From Rhizobium gallicum bv. gallicum R602sp (lineage in GTDB: Bacteria > Pseudomonadota > Alphaproteobacteria > Rhizobiales > Rhizobiaceae), in the NCBI RefSeq assembly GCF_000816845.1, contig NZ_CP006880.1, positions 1,550,001 to 1,614,000 of the forward strand: a stretch of 64,000 nucleotides of DNA, read 5' to 3'. Below the pieces are notes generated by a model. The model searched no databases and was not told the origin of the DNA. It worked only from the letters and a program-made list of their open reading frames with translations. The translations under genes were made by a program, and so were the position numbers. How positions within the stretch are numbered: the stretch's first letter is position 1; each line of letters begins with the position of its first letter. Of this stretch, positions 8,891 to 18,058 are shown in pieces.

Positions 8891-9732
8891 TGCGCCGCCT
8901 CTGCTTCCAATGCCTTCCTGTCCAGTACTTTCAATCTGCGGACCGGATGACGGGGGTCGGGAAGCGCCGCAATCAGGCCACGCGTATAGGGATGCCGGGC
9001 GTCATCGAGGCTCGTGAGCGTCTCAACGACACGACCTGCATACATGACCAGGATCCGCTCGCAGAAAGCTGCGACCATGCGGATATCGTGGCTGATGAGG
9101 ATGAGGCCGGAATCATTTTCCCGCACCAGTTCGTCGAGCAGAACGAGGACGTCCTTCCTGACACTGACATCGAGTGCCGACGTGGGCTCGTCGGCAATGA
9201 CCAGCTTCGGCTTGGCAAGCAGCATCATCGCAATCATCACGCGCTGACCCATGCCGCCGGATATCTGATGCGGGTAAAGTGCCATGACGCGGTCTGCATC
9301 ACTGATCCTGACGCGATGGAGCATGCTTCTTGCACTCTCCATCGCTTGAGCGCGACCAAGGCCAAGATGAATCCTTGCCGCCTCCGCCACCTGTCTGCCG
9401 ATGGTCAGCACCGGATTAAGCGAATAGCGTGGATCTTGCATGATAAGCGCCATCTCCTTGCCGCGCAGTGCACCCATCTGCCGTTCGGTCTTTTCAAGCA
9501 GCGGACTGCCGGCAAGATCGAAACGCTCCGCCGAGATCTCGGCGCTCGGCGAAAGAAGGCGCATGATCGCCCGTCCAGTTGTCGATTTTCCGGAACCGGA
9601 TTCGCCCACAATCCCTAGCCTTTCCCGCCCCAGGTCGAAGCTGACTTCGCTGACGGCCGGTATTGAACTGCGCCCAAAGCGCACGTTCAAATTCCGGACG
9701 GAAAGGATGGTTGAGGTTTCACGATCTTGCAT
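8887..9732 (-). CDS. Oligopeptide-type ABC transporter ATPase (DppD type)
   Basis: A 281-residue ATPase partner of the DppF-type protein. It has Walker A GESGSGKST near residue 44, a Q-loop in ALIMQDPRYSLNPVLTIG, signature QISGGMGQRVMIAMML, and Walker B LVIADEPTSALDVSV. The C-terminal segment ends in the family element HPYTRGLIAALPDP. The ATG at 9732 is chosen because the conserved domain starts about 10 residues later; it overlaps the upstream permease gene by 14 bp. It forms an ATPase heterodimer with the 8153-8890 product in the cytoplasm. Confidence 0.9.
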   Translation of the reverse strand: MQDRETSTILSVRNLNVRFGRSSIPAVSEVSFDLGRERLGIVGESGSGKSTTGRAIMRLLSPSAEISAERFDLAGSPLLEKTERQMGALRGKEMALIMQDPRYSLNPVLTIGRQVAEAARIHLGLGRAQAMESARSMLHRVRISDADRVMALYPHQISGGMGQRVMIAMMLLAKPKLVIADEPTSALDVSVRKDVLVLLDELVRENDSGLILISHDIRMVAAFCERILVMYAGRVVETLTSLDDARHPYTRGLIAALPDPRHPVRRLKVLDRKALEAEAAQ

Positions 9733-10621
9733 GGCGCGGATCCAGGATATCGCGCAGCGTATCGCCGGCGATGTTGAAGGCGAGGCTCGTGAGCAAGATG
9801 GCAATGCCCGGCATGACGGCAACCCACCAGTAATCGAGCATGAACTTGCGTCCGCTTGATATCATCGCGCCCCATTCGGGCGCCGGCGGCTGCGCGCCAA
9901 GCCCGAGGAAGCCGAGCGATGCCGCCGTCAGGATGATGCCGGCCATATTGAGCGTCAGGCGCACGATCACCGAGGGGACGCACATGGGTGCGATGTAGAG
10001 AAGCAGTATTCTCAAGGAAGACGCTCCGTAAAGGCGGGCTGCGGCGACGTAATCGGCGTTGCGGACGACCAAGGCCTCGGCTCGGGCCAGCCGGGCAATC
10101 GGCGGCCAGGCCGTTAAGGAGATCGCGATGATCGCCGTGTTCAATCCCGCTCCAAGCGCGGCGGCAAACGCAAGGGCAAGGATCAGCGAGGGAAAGGACA
10201 GGACGATATCGGTTGCACGCATCAAGATTGCATCTGTCCGGCCGCCGAAAAAGCCGGATACGATGCCGATGAGCAAACCCACAGGGCCGACGATTATGGA
10301 TATCGAGAGAACCGTCTGAATGGTGATCCTTGTCCCATAGACGAGGCGACTGAAGATATCGCGTCCAAACTCATCGGTCCCTGCAAGATGTGCAAGGCTG
10401 GGCGGCTGCAGTGCATCACTCAGCATTTGGACATTTGGATCATAAGGCGCAAGCGCCGGCGCAATGATTGCAACGATGCAAAGCACGGCGAGAATGAGGA
10501 AGCCGGAAAGACCGAGCGGCTCGTCGGCAAGCTGGCGTCCGGCGCGAGCGAGCGAGGCGGCGATGCGGGCCGGGATTGGCGGCCGCCTGATCTCGCTTTG
10601 AGAGTGGAGCGCGTCGGTCAT
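9719..10621 (-). CDS. Oligopeptide-type ABC transporter permease (DppC type)
   Basis: A 300-residue inner-membrane permease. After a cytoplasmic N-terminus, the first membrane segment is near residues 40-60 (LSGFLILAVLCIVAIIAP). The DppC signature HLAGTDEFGRDIFSRLVYGTR follows, and the EAA-like loop (ARAEALVVRNADYVAAARLYG) lies near residue 190. The start ATG overlaps the stop of the DppB-type gene by four bases. It is a partner of the 10618-11646 permease. Confidence 0.92.
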   Translation of the reverse strand: MTDALHSQSEIRRPPIPARIAASLARAGRQLADEPLGLSGFLILAVLCIVAIIAPALAPYDPNVQMLSDALQPPSLAHLAGTDEFGRDIFSRLVYGTRITIQTVLSISIIVGPVGLLIGIVSGFFGGRTDAILMRATDIVLSFPSLILALAFAAALGAGLNTAIIAISLTAWPPIARLARAEALVVRNADYVAAARLYGASSLRILLLYIAPMCVPSVIVRLTLNMAGIILTAASLGFLGLGAQPPAPEWGAMISSGRKFMLDYWWVAVMPGIAILLTSLAFNIAGDTLRDILDPRHARS

Positions 10622-11646
10622 TGGGTGGCCTCCCGGGTGCGCGGATCAAGAAGTGCATAGGCAATGTCTGCTACAAAATTGAGGAACATGAAGATGAAGC
10701 CAACGATGATTGTAGCGGCCAGGATGGCGTTCATATCGCCGATCATCAACGCATTCGTCATGTATTGACCGATCCCCGGCCATGAGAAGACGATCTCGGT
10801 CACGACGGCGCCTTCAAGAAGATTTCCATAGGAAATCGCAAGGACGGTGATCAACTGCACGGCAATGTTCGGCAGAACATGACCGATCACCGTATTCGCC
10901 GGTCCGACCCCTTTGGCTCGCGCTGCAATGACATAGTCCTGATTGAGCTGCTCAAGTGTAAAGCTGCGAGTCATGCGGGTGATGTATGCCATCGCCGCGT
11001 AAGCAAGGATGATGGCTGGCAGAATGATATGCGAGAGCGCATTCCAGAAAATTTCGGGCTCGCCTTCAAGCAGGCTGTCCACCAGCATCAGACCGGTCCT
11101 TGGGGTTACGATACCCTCGTAATAGACATCGACCCTGCCCGGACCGCCGACCCAGTTAAGCCCGGCATAGAAAATCACAAGCCCAACGATACCGAACCAG
11201 AAGACCGGTATCGAATGACCGACGAGGGCCACGACCCGCGCCGTCTTGTCGATCCAGCTGTCGCGGAAAAGTGCTGCCGCAAGTCCGAGCGGCACACCTA
11301 TGAATGTCGATATGATGACCGCCAGGGTGGCAAGCTCAAACGTTGCCGGAAATGCCTGCGCCAGATCCTTCGAAACGGGATTGCCCGTCAGGATTGCCGT
11401 TCCGAAATCACCCTGCAGCAAGCCCGTCAGATAAATGAAGAACTGCTGATAAAGGGGCAAATCAAGCCCAAGGCGCGCGCGCATCGCCGCGTAGGCGGCA
11501 GGGTCGGCAAGCTCGCCGACCACTGCGCCGACGGGATCGGCGGGCATGACGCGGCCGATCACGAAGGTGACGCAAAGCAGTATGAACAGACTGACGATGA
11601 GTTGAAGGACGCGCCTTCCAAGCTCACTCGTGGACAATTCCTTCAT
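10618..11646 (-). CDS. Oligopeptide-type ABC transporter permease (DppB type)
   Basis: A 342-residue inner-membrane permease. The N-terminal membrane segment LIVSLFILLCVTFVIGRVMP is followed by the DppB-type stretch DPVGAVVGELADPAAYAAMR. The loop TRSFTLEQLNQDYVIAARAKG is near residue 235 and the C-terminus ends LLDPRTREATQ, as in the family. The gene lies 19 bp behind the binding-protein gene and is coupled by ATGA to the next permease. With 9719-10621 it forms the translocation path. Confidence 0.92.
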   Translation of the reverse strand: MKELSTSELGRRVLQLIVSLFILLCVTFVIGRVMPADPVGAVVGELADPAAYAAMRARLGLDLPLYQQFFIYLTGLLQGDFGTAILTGNPVSKDLAQAFPATFELATLAVIISTFIGVPLGLAAALFRDSWIDKTARVVALVGHSIPVFWFGIVGLVIFYAGLNWVGGPGRVDVYYEGIVTPRTGLMLVDSLLEGEPEIFWNALSHIILPAIILAYAAMAYITRMTRSFTLEQLNQDYVIAARAKGVGPANTVIGHVLPNIAVQLITVLAISYGNLLEGAVVTEIVFSWPGIGQYMTNALMIGDMNAILAATIIVGFIFMFLNFVADIAYALLDPRTREATQ

Positions 11647-11665
11647 GATCGGCTGCCTGCGTCGG

Positions 11666-13261
11666 TTATTCGGTTTCTGCCTTGGTCACGGCTTCGAGTC
11701 GGGTCGTCATGTTCGGGTGGCCGACATAGTCTTTAACGCGCGCATTAAGAACGATCGGCTCATAACGCTCGAAGAGCGGCAGCACCGCCGGTTTGAGGTC
11801 GACGAACATCTTTTGCATTTCGACATAAAGCTCGCCGCGTTTCTTGGCATCCGGCTCCAGCGAAGCCTTTGCGGTCAGCTTCGTCAGTTCCGGGATATCC
11901 CAGGCCGAGCGCCAGACGAAGTTGCCGGCGTTGTTTGCCTCCTTCGAATTGTCCGGATTGCTGGAGAACTGCTCCATCGAGCCAAGGACGTTCGGCATGT
12001 AGGCGCCTGTCTGCGGGATCAAGAGGTCGAAATCGCGGGCACGGTGGGCCGCGATGATCTCCGATCCATTACCCTGCTGGATATTGACCTTGATGCCGAT
12101 CTGCGCAAGCGAGGCCTGGATAGCTGTTGCAAGATCGATACGCGGCGTCTGCGCGATCGTCTTCAAGGATAGCGAAAAGCCATCCTTGAACCCGGCCTCC
12201 GCCAGCAGCGACTTGGCCTTTTCAACATCGAGATGCCAGTCGGGGCTCGAAATGGCATATTCGTAATTCTCCGGCACCGGCACCGTCCGCACCCTGCCGT
12301 AAGGCCCCATGATGGTCTTTTCGATGCCGGCATAATCGATGCCGTAGGCAATCGCCTCGCGGACCTTTGGATGAGATAGATATTGGTTTCCGGCATTCAT
12401 GGACAGCACATAGAACCCCCCGGTCGGCACGCGCTGAATTTGGAATCCCTGCTTATCTTGAAACGTCGCAAGGTCAGATGCGCTCAATGCGCTTGCAATG
12501 TCGATGTCGCCGCGCTCCAGCATCAGGCGCTCGACCTGGCTTTCGGGAACATGCCGGATAACGACGCGCCGCATCTTCGGTTCGCCTCCGACATAATCCT
12601 TGTTGACGTCCAGGATGACGATTTCGTTGGGTGTCCAGCGATTGAGCGTGAAGGGCCCCGAACCGGCAGAGTTCGTGCGCAGCCACGCGTTTCCATAGTC
12701 GTTATCCTTGACGTGCTTTTCAACCTCGACGCTGTCCACAACGCTGGTGGTCACCATGGCGAGACGATAGAGAAGCAATTCCGGGGTAACCTCGCCCGAA
12801 AGATCAATGCGCACTGTCCGCTCATCGGGTGCCGTCACCAGCTTTTCAACATTGTCGGCATTGTAGCCGACCCGCTTCAGGTTGGCCGCAGCCGCCTGGT
12901 TCATCTTGAGGAGACGCGTCAGCGAAAAAACAACATCCTTGGATGTCACCGGATTACCGGAGGCAAACGCCGCCTCCCTGAGCTTGAACGTGATCCCTTT
13001 GTCATCGATCGCCCAGCTCTCTGCCAGTTGCGGCGCGATCTTCCCCCCCGGCGTCGCCAGGACCAGACGGTCATAGAGATTGCACATGATTTCATTGGCC
13101 TTGCCTTCCGTCGCCTGCTGCGGATCAAGCGACAACACCTGGGCAAGCGACGTGCCGATGACGAGTTGGTCCTTCGGCGTTTCGGCTACGGCGGCAGAAG
13201 CAGTCAGCGCCAGCAAGCTGATGGCGGCTCCAACGAATAGCCCCTTACGAAAATGCTTCAT
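11666..13261 (-). CDS. Oligopeptide-type ABC transporter, binding protein (SBP family 5)
   Basis: A 531-residue periplasmic solute-binding protein. A Sec signal peptide covers residues 1 to about 27 (KGLFVGAAISLLALTASAA). The mature protein follows the family 5 pattern: LVIGTSLAQVLSLDPQQAT, MCNLYDRLV, WTPNEIVILDVNKDYVGGEP and KVREAIAYGIDY. The ATG at 13261 has GGGAGGAATTG upstream and places the signal peptide at the N-terminus; an ATG at 13294 would add 11 unsuitable residues. It is the first gene of the importer and is divergent from a GntR regulator. The region between them contains repeats shared with the uxuA promoter. Peptides are not necessarily the substrate; oligouronides or uronate conjugates fit the context. 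Confidence 0.9.
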   Translation of the reverse strand: MKHFRKGLFVGAAISLLALTASAAVAETPKDQLVIGTSLAQVLSLDPQQATEGKANEIMCNLYDRLVLATPGGKIAPQLAESWAIDDKGITFKLREAAFASGNPVTSKDVVFSLTRLLKMNQAAAANLKRVGYNADNVEKLVTAPDERTVRIDLSGEVTPELLLYRLAMVTTSVVDSVEVEKHVKDNDYGNAWLRTNSAGSGPFTLNRWTPNEIVILDVNKDYVGGEPKMRRVVIRHVPESQVERLMLERGDIDIASALSASDLATFQDKQGFQIQRVPTGGFYVLSMNAGNQYLSHPKVREAIAYGIDYAGIEKTIMGPYGRVRTVPVPENYEYAISSPDWHLDVEKAKSLLAEAGFKDGFSLSLKTIAQTPRIDLATAIQASLAQIGIKVNIQQGNGSEIIAAHRARDFDLLIPQTGAYMPNVLGSMEQFSSNPDNSKEANNAGNFVWRSAWDIPELTKLTAKASLEPDAKKRGELYVEMQKMFVDLKPAVLPLFERYEPIVLNARVKDYVGHPNMTTRLEAVTKAETE

Positions 13262-13291
13262 TTCAATTCCTCCCTGGTCTACTATAGAAGA

Positions 13292-13321
13292 CATATTATG
13301 TCATCGGTATGTCGTATTATG
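13292..13321. promoter_or_regulatory. Repeats in the divergent importer/gntR promoter, putative GntR operator
   Basis: CATATTATGTCAT at 13292-13304 is identical over 13 bp to 14127-14139, upstream of uxuA. Within the region, TATGTC occurs at 13297 and 13308 (11 bp apart) and TATTATG at 13294 and 13315 (21 bp apart, about two helix turns). The region lies between the binding-protein gene and the divergent gntR, and is AT-rich against its surroundings. Binding by the adjacent GntR protein is inferred. Confidence 0.5.
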
Positions 13322-13400
13322 ATTTACAGAACTTCCCGCGGGTTGGCAAGAGCCGCCCATGGGCATTTGCGACAGGCGCTGCGAGGGTTGGGATTTGAGA

Positions 13401-14102
13401 ATGCGACGGAGCCGAGAAAGACTTGCACAGCAGTTGATCGATCAGATGCGGGCCCAGATCGAATCAGGAAAGCTCAAAGAGGGCGACCAGTTGCCCACCG
13501 AGCCGCAACTGGAGGCGACTTTCGGCGTAAGCCGGACCGTTGTTCGCGAAGCCATCGCGGATCTTCGCTCAGCCGGCTATGTCCGGCCGATCCAGGGAAA
13601 GGGAGTGTTCGTCAGCAATCCATCCGCACAAAAGGCGTTTTCGTTGACGCCGGTAGAAATCAAGAGCATCCCGGAAACTCTTGAATTGCTTGAATTTCGC
13701 ATGGCCGCAGAGGGAGAAGCGGCAGCCATTGCGGCCTATCGAAGAACAGCTGAACAAGAGGCTGCGATCCGCGCAGCCAACCGCAAGATGGCGCAGATGA
13801 TCGAAGATGGCGCCCCCACGGTCGAAGCAGATTACGAGTTTCACATGGCGATCGCAGCGGCGACGAATAACCGATTCTATGTCGACGTTTTGCGGCATTT
13901 CGGGCCTCGCGCCATCCCCAGAGGGCAGTTCCCGACGCTGCCCGAAGCCCATGATCGCGCCTACCTCGACAAGGTCCACGCAGAACACATCGAGATCCTG
14001 GAGGCCATTGCGGATCAGGAGCCCGAGCGTGCCCGGCAGGCCATGCGCGCGCATTTGCTTGCCAGCCAGCGGCGCTACCGGATGCTGGCCGAACAGCAAT
14101 AA
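13401..14102 (+). CDS. GntR-family regulator, FadR/FCD subfamily
   Basis: A 233-residue transcription factor. The winged HTH occupies about residues 5-70 (LKEGDQLPTEPQLEATFGVS and VVREAIADLRSAGYV). The all-helical FCD effector domain follows, with the metal or acid ligand histidines in EFHMAIAAATNN, EHIEILEAI and MRAHLLAS. FCD regulators of this type typically sense sugar acids such as uronates and their breakdown products. The start is uncertain: the ATG at 13401 keeps the usual short N-terminus, while an upstream in-frame ATG at 13359 would add 14 residues. The gene sits between the divergent importer and uxuA/kdgD, and similar operator-like sequences flank it on both sides, so it probably controls both units and itself. 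Confidence 0.88.
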   Translation: MRRSRERLAQQLIDQMRAQIESGKLKEGDQLPTEPQLEATFGVSRTVVREAIADLRSAGYVRPIQGKGVFVSNPSAQKAFSLTPVEIKSIPETLELLEFRMAAEGEAAAIAAYRRTAEQEAAIRAANRKMAQMIEDGAPTVEADYEFHMAIAAATNNRFYVDVLRHFGPRAIPRGQFPTLPEAHDRAYLDKVHAEHIEILEAIADQEPERARQAMRAHLLASQRRYRMLAEQQ

Positions 14103-14126
14103 GATACTCGACACCTCTCAAAATTC

Positions 14127-14149
14127 ATATTATGTCATATGACATTATT
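14127..14149. promoter_or_regulatory. Palindromic operator upstream of uxuA, putative GntR site
   Basis: ATGTCATATGACAT at 14133-14146 is a perfect 14-bp palindrome; with one mismatched pair it extends to 14130-14149. It overlaps the 13-mer CATATTATGTCAT that also occurs at 13292. It sits 25 bp after the gntR stop and 25 bp before the uxuA ATG, so it could separate regulation of uxuA-kdgD from gntR. Confidence 0.6.
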
Positions 14150-14170
14150 GAATTAGAGAGGATTTCAAAC

Positions 14171-15151
14171 ATGTATGTTGGAACCCAGGTCGCGGTTCGG
14201 GACGACGACGATTTTCGTGTTTTCGCGCAGCTCGGGCTGAAGCATATCTGCGCCGACCCACCCGGATCGCCTGCGAGCTGGACCCTTGATGATTTGGAAC
14301 GCCACCGCGACAAGGTCGAGAGCTTCGGATTGGTTCTCGATATGGTCCAGCTGCCCCTTCCCTCGCGGCCAATCGAGAACGCCTCTTATCCAGATATTCT
14401 TCTTGCCGGTCCCAAGCGTGATCGTCAGATCGATGCCGTTTGCAAACTGATCGAGGATATTGGCGCCGCAGGCATTCCAGCGGCGAAGTACAACCTCAAT
14501 CTGATCGGAATTCCCCGCACGCCAATGGAACTGGGCCGCGGCGGCTCGATGAACGAGGCCTTTCGCTGGGAAAAAGCCGATCAGGCGGCGGCGCCGGGCC
14601 TTGCCGGGGAGCTTTCCGAGGACGAAAACTGGGAAAGAATCGATTATTTCCTCAAACGCGTCGTGCCGGTTGCCGAAACCAATCGCGTGCGGCTCGCCTG
14701 CCATCCGCATGATCCCTACACGCCCCCCGGCTATCGCGGCGTCACCCGCGTCCTTGGGACGGTCGACGGCCTGAAGAAATTCGTGACCATGCACGAAAGC
14801 CCCTATCACGGACTGAATTTCTGCCAGGGGTCGATCGGCGAGATGCTTGAGAACCCGCGTGAAGAAATCGATGACATCATCCGCTGGTTCGGAACGCGCG
14901 GAAAAATCTTCAATGTCCACTTCCGCAATATCAGAGGCGGAAAACTGTCCTTCATGGAAACCTTTCCCGACGAGGGCGACATGGACATGGTCCGCTCTGC
15001 ACGGGTCTACAAAGAGGTCGGCTACAAATACATGCTGATGCCCGACCACGTCCCGACGATCAGCGGCAGGGATCCTTCCGGCGTCGCCTTTGCCTTTTGC
15101 TACGGCTACATCGCAGCGCTCATCGAAGCGCTTGAGACAGCGTCCGTTTAA
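14171..15151 (+). CDS. uxuA: Mannonate dehydratase family enzyme
   Basis: A 326-residue TIM-barrel enzyme of the UxuA family, which dehydrates D-mannonate to 2-keto-3-deoxy-D-gluconate in glucuronate breakdown. Recognisable parts are AKYNLNLIGIPRTP, RLACHPHDPYTPPGYRG, GLNFCQGSIGEM, KIFNVHFRNIRGGKLSFMETFPDEGD (written here in shortened form: KIFNVHFRNIRGG, FMETFPDEGD) and the C-terminal LMPDHVPTISG. Metal-binding His, Cys and Asp residues are in place. The ATG at 14171 follows GAGAGGATTTC; an in-frame ATG at 14132 lies inside the operator. It is shorter than E. coli UxuA (about 394 residues), as in the bacterial short form. kdgD follows 47 bp later. Whether mannonate is the true substrate is open because the partner enzyme does not use its product. 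Confidence 0.85.
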   Translation: MYVGTQVAVRDDDDFRVFAQLGLKHICADPPGSPASWTLDDLERHRDKVESFGLVLDMVQLPLPSRPIENASYPDILLAGPKRDRQIDAVCKLIEDIGAAGIPAAKYNLNLIGIPRTPMELGRGGSMNEAFRWEKADQAAAPGLAGELSEDENWERIDYFLKRVVPVAETNRVRLACHPHDPYTPPGYRGVTRVLGTVDGLKKFVTMHESPYHGLNFCQGSIGEMLENPREEIDDIIRWFGTRGKIFNVHFRNIRGGKLSFMETFPDEGDMDMVRSARVYKEVGYKYMLMPDHVPTISGRDPSGVAFAFCYGYIAALIEALETASV

Positions 15152-15195
15152 GCCGATTCCGCATCCCTTCATCAATGAACATCAAACAGGAATGA

Positions 15196-16122
<927 letters not shown>

Positions 16123-16178
16123 AGAGGCAGCAGGGCTATACGGTGCCCTCCCAGCCGTCCTGAACCACCTCTTCAAGA

Positions 16179-16213
16179 ACGGCCGCGCGGCATAATTGGA
16201 CCCGCGCGGCCGT
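16179..16213. terminator. Strong hairpin between convergent units, probable bidirectional terminator
   Basis: ACGGCCGCGCGG (16179-16190) pairs perfectly with CCGCGCGGCCGT (16202-16213) around an 11-nt loop. This 12-bp GC-rich stem lies 57 bp after the kdgD stop. A short T-run (ACTTTT at 16225-16230) follows only at a distance, so termination may be imperfect. It lies between kdgD and the opposite-strand units. Confidence 0.6.
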
Positions 16214-16228
16214 CTGCTGACCAGACTT

Positions 16229-16474
16229 TTAGCCCAACGGCAGGATCAGCACATCGCGCGGGGAAATTTCGATCCGGCCGCCATCATGGCTCCAGCCGAT
16301 GGGCCATCGCTCTTTCGCCAGTAAAACGCTCCCATTCCCCGGCAAGCTCGACCCCTGTCGCCTGCGCGTTGCGCGGATTGACGAACCAGAGAATGCTGCC
16401 TTTTTCGCCTTTGTAGAGGCGGAAAGCCGCGCCCTCTTCAGAGCGCGGCGACGTCTCGATCAGTGACAGCTCAG
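16229..16474 (-). pseudogene. Decayed C-terminal fragment of a glycosidase-like gene
   Basis: On the minus strand just downstream of dctA, one frame reads FRLYKGEKGSILWFVNPRNA and AGEWERFTGE, then hits an early stop. A one-base shift near 16314-16320 restores ERWPIGWSHDGGRIEISPRD and VLILPLG with a stop at 16231-16229. The joined product of about 80 residues resembles the C-terminal beta-sandwich end of a bacterial glycoside hydrolase. No start or upstream body remains, because the upstream side is the dctA gene. Codon use is like that of neighbouring genes, which suggests a recent deletion plus frameshift. The exact family is not certain. This is the only content of the 355-bp kdgD-dctA gap besides the hairpin. 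Confidence 0.5.
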
Positions 16475-16477
16475 TCT

Positions 16478-17812
16478 TTATTCGGCAGCCTGCAGTGCCG
16501 GCACGGTCACGTCACCATTCTCCGGCAGCTCACCGGCCATTGCCGCAGCAAACTTTGTCTGGTCCAATTCGTTCTCCCACCGCGCGACGACAACGGTGGC
16601 GACTGCGTTTCCGACGAAGTTCGTCAACGCGCGGCATTCCGACATGAAGCGGTCGATGCCGAGGATGAGCGCCATGCCGGCGACGGGAACCGACGGAACG
16701 ACCGAGAGCGTGGCAGCGAGTGTGATGAAGCCGGCACCGGTGATGCCTGCAGCACCCTTCGAGCTCAGCATGGCGACCAGCAAGAGCAGGATCTGATCGG
16801 CGAAAGACAGCGGCGTGTCTGTCGCCTGGGCGATGAATAGCGCTGCCAGCGTCATATAGATGTTGGTTCCGTCGAGATTGAAGGAATAGCCGGTCGGGAT
16901 CACCAGCCCGACGACGGAGCGCTTGCAGCCGGCTTGTTCCATCTTCGCCATGAGGCCCGGAAGGGCTGCTTCCGACGACGACGTTCCCAGAACAAGCAGC
17001 AGTTCTTCCTTGATGTAGCGGATCAGCGCCAGGATCGAGAAGCCGTTGTAGCGGGCAACCCCGCCAAGCACGACAAGCACGAAAAGCAGCGATGTCAGAT
17101 AGAAGGTGCCGATAAGCATGGCAAGATTGGCGATCGAACCGATGCCATATTTGCCGATCGTAAAGGCCATCGCACCGAAGGCTCCGATGGGGGCCGCCTT
17201 CATCAGGATCGCCACGAGGCGGAAGATCGGCGTCGTCAAAGCCTGCAGGAAATCCACGACCGGCCGGCCGCGGTCGCCGACCATGGCGAGCGCAATACCG
17301 AACAGCACCGAGAAGAACAGCACCTGCAGGATGTCGCCGTCGGCGAAAGCACCGACGATGGTCGTCGGGATGATGTTCATCAAGAAGCCGGTAATGGTCG
17401 AGTCATGGGCTTTTTCGGCATAGGTCGCAACCGCCTTGGCGTCGAGCGTGGCCGGATCGATATGCATGCCCGCACCCGGCTGGATGACGTTGGAAACGAC
17501 AAGACCGACGGCAAGTGCGAGCGTCGAAAAGACGAGGAAGTAGATCATCGCCTTGGCGGCGACGCGCCCGACCTTGTGCAGATCGGACATGCCGGCGATA
17601 CCGGTTGCCACCGTCAGGAAAATGACCGGTGCGATGATCATCTTGACGAGCTTGATAAAGGCATCGCCAAGCGGTTTCAGTGCCGTGCCGACCTCGGGGT
17701 AGAAGTGCCCGAGCAGCATGCCTGCACAGATGGCGAAAACGACCTGCACATAGAGATGCCGGTAGAATGGAACTTTGCCGCGCGCCGGCGCGGCTTGAAT
17801 TGCTACACCCAT
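16478..17812 (-). CDS. dctA: C4-dicarboxylate transport protein DctA
   Basis: A 444-residue inner-membrane sodium/proton-dicarboxylate symporter (DAACS family) for succinate, malate and fumarate, the main carbon source of rhizobial bacteroids. Family hallmarks include [20 protein letters not shown], the serine-rich re-entrant loop [17 protein letters not shown], the binding motif [20 protein letters not shown] and [19 protein letters not shown]. The ATG at 17812 is preferred since GGAGGACACT lies just before it; ATGs at 17824 and 17842 are in frame. Transcription should start from the sigma-54 promoter at 17911-17925 under DctB/DctD, encoded divergently. The sequence is very close to known rhizobial DctA throughout; only the termini vary. 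Confidence 0.95.
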   Translation of the reverse strand: MGVAIQAAPARGKVPFYRHLYVQVVFAICAGMLLGHFYPEVGTALKPLGDAFIKLVKMIIAPVIFLTVATGIAGMSDLHKVGRVAAKAMIYFLVFSTLALAVGLVVSNVIQPGAGMHIDPATLDAKAVATYAEKAHDSTITGFLMNIIPTTIVGAFADGDILQVLFFSVLFGIALAMVGDRGRPVVDFLQALTTPIFRLVAILMKAAPIGAFGAMAFTIGKYGIGSIANLAMLIGTFYLTSLLFVLVVLGGVARYNGFSILALIRYIKEELLLVLGTSSSEAALPGLMAKMEQAGCKRSVVGLVIPTGYSFNLDGTNIYMTLAALFIAQATDTPLSFADQILLLLVAMLSSKGAAGITGAGFITLAATLSVVPSVPVAGMALILGIDRFMSECRALTNFVGNAVATVVVARWENELDQTKFAAAMAGELPENGDVTVPALQAAE

Positions 17813-17910
17813 AGTGTCCTCCATAAAGCCCCAAACCGACAATGGCCTCCCGGGGCGGATGATGCGGATTCTGGTAATTCAACAGCCACCCGGCTGTTTG
17901 CAGACACTTT

Positions 17911-17925
17911 GCAACAGGCGTGCCA
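17911..17925 (-). promoter_or_regulatory. Sigma-54 (RpoN) promoter of dctA
   Basis: On the minus strand the sequence is TGGCACGCCTGTTGC, an exact fit to the -24/-12 consensus with GG and GC exactly 10 bp apart. It points to dctA and leaves a leader of about 85-95 nt to the ATG at 17812. No other gene is on this side, so the assignment is secure by position. Confidence 0.88.
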
Positions 17926-17997
17926 GTTTGCTTTTGCGTCTCTAAGACGCTGTTTTCTCGCATCTTCTTGAAAAGTCACGCGCGAAAGCAAGCTCGC

Positions 17998-18017
17998 TTG
18001 GGCGTCTTTTCGCACAA
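17998..18017. promoter_or_regulatory. DctD-type upstream activating site 1
   Basis: Arms TTGGGCG and CGCACAA flank the 6-bp spacer TCTTTT; six of seven pairs are complementary. The site centre lies about 90 bp upstream of the dctA -24/-12 element and 33 bp from the second site, roughly three helix turns. This matches tandem enhancer sites known for DctD at dctA promoters. Confidence 0.65.
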
Positions 18018-18030
18018 AGTGATTTGACCC

Positions 18031-18050
18031 TTGTGCGAGATTGCGCACAT
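18031..18050. promoter_or_regulatory. DctD-type upstream activating site 2
   Basis: TTGTGCG and CGCACAT flank the 6-bp spacer AGATTG; TGTGCG/CGCACA pair perfectly. The site ends 8 bp before the dctB ATG, so DctD bound here could also affect dctBD expression. It has the same architecture and spacer length as the site at 17998-18017. Confidence 0.68.
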
Positions 18051-18058
18051 TCTCCGTC

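Noticed and set aside
16934..17971. 345-codon plus-strand frame antisense to dctA
   Set aside because: dctA is unmistakable on the other strand. The product is full of charged low-complexity residues typical of antisense frames in GC-rich genes.
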